Below, one piece after another: positions 35,754-41,326 of a DNA stretch of 41,326 nt (positions are counted from its first letter, which is position 1; every line of letters starts with the position of its first letter). Under the pieces are notes generated by a model. It was not told the DNA's origin, did not search any database, and worked only from the letters and a program-made list of their open reading frames with translations. The DNA comes from Lactiplantibacillus fabifermentans DSM 21115 (GTDB lineage Bacteria; Bacillota; Bacilli; Lactobacillales; Lactobacillaceae), in contig NZ_AYGX02000155.1 of NCBI RefSeq assembly GCF_000498955.2, forward strand, positions 36,777 to 78,102, in the 5' to 3' direction. The position numbers were made by a program, and so were the translations under genes.

Positions 35754-35767
35754 CGAACAAATGTTCT
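35754..35767. promoter_or_regulatory. LexA-box-like site
   Basis: CGAACAAATGTTCT matches the Gram-positive SOS box CGAACRNRYGTTYG except the last base; the GAAC-N4-GTTC core is exact. It lies 77 bp upstream of tnpB, outside or at the estimated element edge. No lexA-regulated gene is otherwise apparent here. Confidence 0.45.
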
Positions 35768-35849
35768 CGTTTACAAAAATAATATAAACTTTACCAATAA
35801 CATACAAAAAACGAACTCCGACAACTTTCACGATACTAGATGAATTAGC

Positions 35850-35885
35850 CATAACTTATCTCCTTGTTATTTTTCTAAAGTTATG
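35850..35885. repeat. Inverted repeat in the lrp upstream region
   Basis: CATAACTT and AAGTTATG are exact inverted repeats separated by 20 bp. The rest of the 434-bp gap between tnpB and the Lrp gene shows no coding potential. A regulator-binding role is a guess. Confidence 0.35.
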
Positions 35886-36111
35886 ACTATTTTCCTACAT
35901 TTTAAGGAACAATTACTCTCTCTCCGAATCTTTCCTTAATGATTTCAAGCGTAGCATAACCAATTAAAAAACCGCAGTAAAACGCTCTCGATTTTCACAA
36001 GAAATGTAACTACAAAAGTTCTATGTAACTAGCGTACCGTATTTGCTAAAACCTGTTAATATTAAAAAGAAAGTCTTATGGCTGAAATACTTTAAAAAAC
36101 TAGGTGTTCAC

Positions 36112-36528
36112 ATGCTCGATAATACTGACAAACAAATTTTAAAACAGCTTAACCGCGATGCCCGCATCAAGATGACGACCCTCGCCAAGCAAGTTCATTT
36201 GACCGCCCCAGCAGTCACTGCGCGTGTCGACCGGCTCCAAGCAACGGGCGTCATTCAACGCTATACGATTGAAACCAATCTGGAAAAGCTTGGTTACGAC
36301 CGGCAAGTGTTCATTCAGGCTGCCGTCCGTGCTGAAAAATATCCCGCTTACTTACGTTTCATTAAACACTACCGTAACAACCTGCGCCATCATTACCGCA
36401 CGGCTGGTGAGATGAACTATTTAATTGAAGCAGCCTTTACTAGTCGGGCCACCCTAAACCCATTTTTGACTGCTTTAAACGCAGTGGCGGCCTACCAAGT
36501 CATCGATGTCTTAGCTGAGTTAGACTGA
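36112..36528 (+). CDS. Lrp/AsnC-family transcriptional regulator
   Basis: 138 residues. The N-terminal winged helix-turn-helix (LDNTDKQILKQLNRDARIKMTTLAKQVHL, then TAPAVTARVDRLQATGVIQRY) and C-terminal RAM (amino-acid-binding) domain (about 62-138) are clear, although the RAM domain is compact. It probably responds to an amino acid. Start chosen: ATG 36112 with TAGGTG 5 nt upstream; the longer frame adds a basic, non-conserved 23-residue tail. Its target genes are not evident from its neighbours. Confidence 0.88.
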   Translation: MLDNTDKQILKQLNRDARIKMTTLAKQVHLTAPAVTARVDRLQATGVIQRYTIETNLEKLGYDRQVFIQAAVRAEKYPAYLRFIKHYRNNLRHHYRTAGEMNYLIEAAFTSRATLNPFLTALNAVAAYQVIDVLAELD

Positions 36529-36540
36529 CGGTTTATTCAC

Positions 36541-36555
36541 TAAGAAAACGTTTCC
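36541..36555 (+). promoter_or_regulatory. cre-like site upstream of the second RpiR gene
   Basis: AAGAAAACGTTTCCT (36542 onward) has the cre core GAAAACGTTTCC but lacks the consensus T at position 2 and has T at the end. It lies 8 bp upstream of the -35 box. Confidence 0.35.
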
Positions 36556-36562
36556 TTTTTGA

Positions 36563-36591
36563 TTGACACTAGGGTTAAATGTTCGTATGCT
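36563..36591 (+). promoter_or_regulatory. Promoter of the second RpiR gene
   Basis: TTGACA (36563-36568), an exact 17-nt spacer and TATGCT (36586-36591). Transcription would begin near 36598, which rules out the start codon at 36579 and supports the ATG at 36630. Confidence 0.75.
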
Positions 36592-36629
36592 TAACTTTGA
36601 AACTGGGCCATTTAATGGGGGGATTGACC

Positions 36630-37361
36630 ATGCCAAAAATATTTCAAGTGGAACGTATTTTTAAGAATACTGATTTAACACCGGCGGAAAAAAAGCTTTT
36701 GACTGACATTTTAGAAGATCCAAACGCCGTCCAACAAAACGGGATTCGGACCTTAGCTAAGCGCCACTTCACCTCGCCGTCCGCGATTGAACGCTTGGCC
36801 AAACGACTCGGATTTAGCGGCTACAGTGAGATGATTTATCACGCCAAAAAGCAAGATACTGAAACTAGTGTGATCAATGAAACGACGTTATCGCATTTAA
36901 GTAACGTCAATCACACGATTTTGCGTTCGCGCTTGCAAAAATATTTAGCACCGGAAACGTGCATTTACTTATATGGGGAAGGTTTCAACACGTTTATTTC
37001 CGGCTACTTTTATCGCAAATTACTCGTTAACCACTACGACGCCACTCAATTAAACGGGCTCGACATCCCCTTCGTCTATACCGGCGAACGCCCCTTGACC
37101 TTAATCGTCTTGTCGCGTTCCGGTGAAAACTTCGCCTGCTTACAAAAAATCGACCAAGCTAAACAAGCCAACGGCCACGTGATTTCATTTACCGCTAACA
37201 TCAGCAGCACCGTAGCGAAACGGTCCGACTTACCGATTGAAATCCGCGACGGCCGCCCCGACGATAGCGCTAACGTTGAATACACTACCTTTTATGGCGA
37301 TACCTTAAATGCCTTTGAACAATTAATCGTTTTAGCCAACCGTGTTCAGAGTGAAGCTTAG
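36630..37361 (+). CDS. MurR/RpiR-family transcriptional regulator
   Basis: 243 residues: N-terminal HTH domain (about 1-77; NGIRTLAKRHFTSPSAIERLAKRLGFSGYSEM) and C-terminal SIS domain (about 100-243), though the phosphosugar loop (LYGEGFNTFISGYFYRKL) departs from the usual GxGxS. ATG 36630 has GGGGGG 7 nt upstream. No sugar-use genes lie beside it, so the target is unknown. The next genes are convergent, and a terminator follows. Confidence 0.88.
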   Translation: MPKIFQVERIFKNTDLTPAEKKLLTDILEDPNAVQQNGIRTLAKRHFTSPSAIERLAKRLGFSGYSEMIYHAKKQDTETSVINETTLSHLSNVNHTILRSRLQKYLAPETCIYLYGEGFNTFISGYFYRKLLVNHYDATQLNGLDIPFVYTGERPLTLIVLSRSGENFACLQKIDQAKQANGHVISFTANISSTVAKRSDLPIEIRDGRPDDSANVEYTTFYGDTLNAFEQLIVLANRVQSEA

Positions 37362-37434
37362 CGTATCTTGCGGGTTGTAATGACCATGATTGCTGACCAT
37401 CGACTAAGACAATTAAACAGACTAAACATAGAAA

Positions 37435-37481
37435 AATGGGTACCTGATAAGATTGAAATCATCAGGTACCATTCATTTTTT
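37435..37481 (+). terminator. Terminator of the second RpiR gene
   Basis: AATGGGTACCTGAT pairs with ATCAGGTACCATT around a 10-nt loop, and is followed by CATTTTTT. The sequence resembles the terminator at 29095-29138. The following 165 bp to the surface-protein gene show nothing else. Confidence 0.85.
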
Positions 37482-37648
37482 ACTGTTTTTGTGGCCAAAA
37501 CGTGCGCCAAATGATGCCGCACTCGACCAGTTGATATCCCAACACGCGAACCCGTTAGCTGGCTAGCAAACGCCATTTGCAGGCTCTTGTTCGTTTATTT
37601 CAAGTCCGGGTACGGCGCTAAAAGTGTCGTTTTCTCGCTGCCCAACTA

Positions 37649-39849
37649 CTAATGTCTATTATTGTGTCGTGATTGTTGATAGCGTGCAAAACTAATCACG
37701 CCAATCAAAATCACTAGTACCGTAAGGCCAAACCACTTGAGCCAATTAGCTTTAACCTCATTCGTCTGTGGCAATGTTTTCGAGTGGACAGCTTGCTTAG
37801 TAAATGGTCCGTGAAGCACGCGACTAAGCGATTGGTTCGTGGCACTTGTCCGATGATTGCCACTATTGGGGTGACTACTCGTGACGGCGTTCATGGCAAG
37901 TGTATCTGTTAATGCCCCACTATTCACTGAACTTGCATTTGAACTACTGGCAGATCCATTAGGGTCCGTAGTTGAACTATTCGAGGATTCACTGGAATTT
38001 GAACTCTCGCTCGAACTGTTTGAAGATTCACTGGAACTTGAACTTTCACTCGAGTTGTTCGAAGATTCACTGGAATTTGAACTTTCACTCGAACTGTTTG
38101 ATGATTCACTGGAGTCTGAACTTTCACTTGAACTGTTCGAAGATTCACTGGAATTTGAACTTTCGCTCGAACTGTTCGAAGATTCACTGGAACTTGAACT
38201 TTCACTTGAGCTGTTTGAAGATTCACTGGAGTCTGAACTTTCACTTGAACTGTTCGAAGATTCACTAGAACTTGAACTTTCACTTGAACTGTTAGAAGAT
38301 TCACCGGAACTTGAACTTTCACTTGAACTGTTCGAAGATTCACTAGAACTTGAACTTTCACTCGAACTGCTTGAAGATTCACTAGAACCGGAACTCTCAC
38401 TTGAACTGCTTGAAGATTCACTAGAACTGGAACTCTCACTTGAACTACTTGAAGATTCACTAGAATTAGAACTCTCACTCGAACTTGTCGAAGATTCACT
38501 GGAACTTTCGCCCGGGTTACCACCGCTCGTATCGTTGAGTGAAATCCACGTCGTCGCTTGCGCCTTGCCAAGCTTGAATATCACTTGATAGATATTGTCT
38601 TGCGCGGTGTCAGTTGGCAAATCGGCTAACGAAGCATAAGTTTTGGTGCCATCAGCTGATTGAATAGTGACTGTTAACTCGCCATCGGCATACAACTTTT
38701 GAAAATCATCCGGGGCTGTACTACTTTTCCGGCTGAGGTGACAATCAGTTGCAAATAACTTAACGGATCATCTTTAATCGTTTCACCGACCGGATAAGTC
38801 ATCTTTGGTTTGGCAACGATGGCTGCGTGAGCCGAATTGCTATAACCACTCCCGTATTGCATCACATTGGCCCCGTCCACGTTTTGATTCGTGAGCAAAA
38901 TACCATTGGGGGCTAAAATCCGACCCGTTATTTTAGTCGTATTGTTGATTTTAGTGGCCGTTGGGAAATTCCAAATAATTTGGCCACCATTCGCTGTAAA
39001 GCCGCCGCTCAACGTGACGGTATCGCTTTTACTGACATCGTTATAAATCAACACATCATTGTCATCAAAGCCCGTCGTTTGCAAATTAGGTAAGTGACTC
39101 GCATCGATATTCACAATGTAATAATGCTTGCCGTCAGCCACCCCGGCGTCTAACGTACCCGCTTGACCAATCATCGTTTTATTAAAATTACCGTAGGCTC
39201 CCGCCACATCAAACGCCGTCTGACCGGCAATCATCCCATTATAATAATCGGCAATGGCCTGCATCGCTTGTTGAATCGCAATGGGACTTAACGTTTCCGC
39301 CTGAGTCTGCTGACCAGTTTCCAGCCCGTCAATCGCCCCATTACCAGTCGGCCGCGGATTTTGATAATCCATGGCTTGATTTTCCAAAAGCTGGTCGGTC
39401 AATAAATTCACTTGGTCAAAAATCAGATGGTTATTCTCAATCGCAACGCCACCATTAATAATTGACCCCCAAGTTGAATCGGTCCCATTTTGAATCGTGG
39501 CCCGCCCATTGGTGGAAGTGAGGCCGCCACTAAAGGTCGCCACGCTCCCAGTAAATTCCGTGTTTAATAAATTAATCCCCGTCAAGGCCATCAGGCGATA
39601 GGTCTGTAACCAGGCTTGCGTCATCGCTACCGTGGCGGCTGGCCCGTGCTGTTGACTGTAAGTTGCTAAGTAATCCGCTGTATTAAGCTTAATTGCGGTG
39701 TCGATAAATTGTGACTGATCGGCAACAGTCATCGTTGTCGTATTGGCACTACTAATTGCGGTCGCGTGTCCTGGCACTGGTTGGTTAATCACAATGCCGA
39801 AAAAGCAAGCCATAAAAATCAGCATAAGCCACCGAAAAACGTTCTTCAT
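37649..39849 (-). pseudogene. LPQTNE-anchored surface protein with choice-of-anchor-A domain, frameshifted
   Basis: Two overlapping frames (39849-38674 and 38695-37649) read as one broken gene. The first gives a signal peptide (MKNVFRWLMLIFMACFFGIVIN), then a choice-of-anchor-A-type domain. The second continues with YADGELTVTIQSADGTKT, about fourteen 13-residue Ser/Glu/Asn repeats, and the LPQTNE sorting signal, a membrane helix and a basic tail. One missing C in a CCCC run near 38713 would explain the shift. SD AGGAGG, ATG start. The intact product would be a cell-wall protein of about 730 residues. Sequencing error, phase variation or true loss cannot be separated. Confidence 0.85.
37975..38505 (-). 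repeat. 39-bp tandem repeats encoding the Ser-rich stalk
   Basis: About fourteen units of 39 bp (13 residues of the SSSESSNSSESS kind) with third-base variation. The high identity makes the copy number likely to vary by recombination. They create a long artefactual open frame on the opposite strand. Confidence 0.9.
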
Positions 39850-39900
39850 CTTACCGGTCCTCCTAAAATAATCGATTCAAAAAAACACCCGTGCTCCCAT

Positions 39901-39923
39901 CAGACGCCAATTATACGTGTCTG
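39901..39923 (-). promoter_or_regulatory. Promoter -10 inside an inverted repeat, surface-protein gene
   Basis: CAGAC and GTCTG flank a minus-strand TATAAT (39910-39915), about 60 bp upstream of the surface-protein start. No clear -35 is seen, as is common for activator-dependent promoters. The AraC gene directly upstream is a plausible regulator. Confidence 0.4.
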
Positions 39924-39985
39924 CTGAAATTACGAATGTTTTTTAGGATTTATTTCGATTAAATTAGCCTAATTTATCACAATGT

Positions 39986-40732
39986 TTATTGATACTCTTT
40001 ACGGTAAGCCATTGGTGACATTCCAATTTTGCGTTTAAACCGTTTTGAAAAATCATTTAAATCATAGAAGTTCAATTTTTTAGCAATATCTTTAATGGCA
40101 TCATCAGTTTTTACTAGCAATCGTTGCGCTTCTTGCATCCGTTGAACCGTAATAAAATCACTGATTGACATCTTCATTTCATGACTAAAATCGCGCTGGG
40201 CTTTGGCCGGATTGCAATACTGACTGGCATGTTGTAACACATCTTTGACGGTGAGTTTCTCATACAAATGCGCGTTAATATAATAAATGATATCCAGAGT
40301 AGACTCTAATCGGTTGCTAAACGATAACCCATCAACGGTCATCAACTGACCAAAGTCATGCACAATTGTCCGCACCCATAGCTGGTAATCGACCATCGTA
40401 GCCGCTCTTAATTGGGCATGATAGCGTTGTTGTAGCGCCATAAACGGATAGATTTCAACGTGATTTTGAATTCCTTCATGTGCCAAATCATCCACAAAAC
40501 TGTGTAACTGCGCAATCATTTGCTCTTGAGTCAACGTTTTTAATAAGTGACGGTTATGTTGAATATTACTATCAATAAAGGTGATTCCCGCATCAAACTC
40601 AGCATGGCGATAATACTGAATAAAGTCACGCTGAATGTAACCTAGTAAAATCAGGGCCTTCTTGTTAGGTGCCTGATGGGCATAGTTATTTAGTTGACCT
40701 AAATAACGCGTATAAAGCAGCTTATTCATCAT
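39986..40732 (-). CDS. AraC-family regulator
   Basis: 248 residues. The last about 95 residues contain the AraC signature pair of helix-turn-helices (LTVKDVLQHASQYCNPAKAQ and IKDIAKKLNFYDLNDFSKRF, then KIGMSPMAYR). The N-terminal part is not a cupin and is all-helical in appearance, like those of YesN/surface-adhesion regulators. SD GGAGG, ATG start. It precedes the LPQTNE surface protein in the same direction with no obvious terminator between, so it may control it. Confidence 0.88.
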   Translation of the reverse strand: MMNKLLYTRYLGQLNNYAHQAPNKKALILLGYIQRDFIQYYRHAEFDAGITFIDSNIQHNRHLLKTLTQEQMIAQLHSFVDDLAHEGIQNHVEIYPFMALQQRYHAQLRAATMVDYQLWVRTIVHDFGQLMTVDGLSFSNRLESTLDIIYYINAHLYEKLTVKDVLQHASQYCNPAKAQRDFSHEMKMSISDFITVQRMQEAQRLLVKTDDAIKDIAKKLNFYDLNDFSKRFKRKIGMSPMAYRKEYQ

Positions 40733-41326
40733 GTTAATTTGCCTCCGCTAGTTTCATCTGTGATGGGTGCACGAATGCCAATGAAATTAACTGGGGTTAT
40801 TTTATCAGAATAATTATGCTAGTTCGACTTTTTAGCTCAACCAATGCCGACCCAACTGATTCGTCAACTGTATGTCAATCTAAATCAGCCATAGCTTGTA
40901 TTATAACAGGATATAAACTCATCGTAGCAGTTTTTATCCTATTAAAACTATCGGATATTAACCAACTCAAAAATCAAGCCGGCTGATGATTTAGTATACC
41001 GAGTGGTCAACAATTAACATCCTACTGAACGGTTATGCGTCCGGCTGCGAATCACAATAAATACTATCCGTTTAATACTCGGTGCACCGAAATCATCCAG
41101 TTTTTCCAAATCTCGGTTTGCTCGTATTCATTTTCCCGCATAAAAGTAGTTCGCCAAATATCACGAGTCAACTTTCGACCAAAATCCGTATGCAAAGCAT
41201 TGTCTGGTATCATAACTTGCATAAATTGACTTACAACCGCCAATGCTTGAAACAGACTGATTTTTTTTGCTTTTTTGGTAGATTGTAAAATTAATCCGAA
41301 CGCTGTTCGGACAAAAAAGATCAGCT
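40733..41326. other. Non-coding region at window end
   Basis: No convincing gene or Shine-Dalgarno-led frame is seen in the 594 bp. It is AT-rich with scattered short inverted repeats; TCCGAAC-GCT-GTTCGGA (41295-41311) is a perfect palindrome followed on the minus strand by TTAATTTT, so it may be the terminator of a gene beyond the window. Confidence 0.5.

Noticed and set aside
37975-38505. CRISPR-like regular array
   Set aside because: The units are contiguous 39-bp coding repeats without spacers and keep a reading frame.
37881-38588. 235-residue plus-strand open frame of LELFEDSLE-type repeats
   Set aside because: It is the antisense of the serine-rich repeats of the surface protein; it has no SD or domain of its own.
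41295-41311. LexA box at the window end
   Set aside because: The palindrome CCGAAC-GCT-GTTCGG has a 3-nt spacer instead of the required 4; a terminator stem is more likely.

Overview
The window looks like chromosome of a lactic acid bacterium close to Lactiplantibacillus plantarum or L. pentosus. The GC content is mid-40s. It carries PTS sugar uptake with CcpA-type cre sites, BglG/LicT antitermination, T-box leaders, a fused permease/binding-protein betaine/choline transporter next to a glutathione-reductase-like gene, and a surface protein ending in the LPQTxE sorting variant typical of L. plantarum. This assignment comes from gene content and remembered family sequences, not from a search.

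Layout. 1-1.7 kb: an isochorismatase-fold protein and a tRNA-dihydrouridine synthase in one minus-strand unit. 1.8-2.4 kb: the first of four paralogues of a family I do not recognise. 2.6-7.3 kb: a beta-glucoside operon (antiterminator, PTS EIIBCA, 6-phospho-beta-glucosidase) with two RAT/terminator switches and a cre site. 8.0-13.1 kb: PTS EIIC, ROK kinase, three more paralogues and an RpiR regulator. 13.4-15.5 kb: trpS with a tryptophan T-box. 15.5-17.4 kb: an aminotransferase/omega-amidase pair. 18-20.9 kb: HelD and a small HTH protein. 21.4-25.3 kb: a cation/proton antiporter, brnQ under a T-box, and a HAD phosphatase. 25.5-29 kb: AraC regulator, HAD, MFS and acetyltransferase. 29.2-30.3 kb: a small membrane protein and a RelBE-type toxin-antitoxin pair. 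30.5-34.3 kb: a choS-choQ-reductase operon. 34.4-35.75 kb: a tnpB-only IS200/IS605-type element. 36-37.4 kb: Lrp and RpiR regulators. 37.6-40.7 kb: a frameshifted LPQTN-anchored adhesin and an AraC regulator.

The most unusual content lies between the genes. A dispersed element of about 195 bp, intact in four copies and partial in a fifth (plus a possible remnant), can fold into a cloverleaf: a long closing stem and three inner hairpins. Stem sequences differ between copies but pairing is kept by compensatory changes. Loop sequences and a symmetric GGA/GGA internal loop are invariant. Four of the five copies lie between 13.4 and 21.4 kb, always in the same orientation, and two bracket trpS. 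I do not recognise it as a named element and regard it as the best candidate for something undescribed. Next to one copy is a cluster of DnaA-box-like 9-mers. Other notable points are the four-member paralogue family, a 115-bp hairpin starting on an acetyltransferase stop codon, a LexA-like site beside the tnpB element, and enzymes lacking canonical catalytic residues.

Many genes have start codons revised from the longest reading frame. In each case the choice rests on a Shine-Dalgarno match or a promoter position and is stated in the entry.
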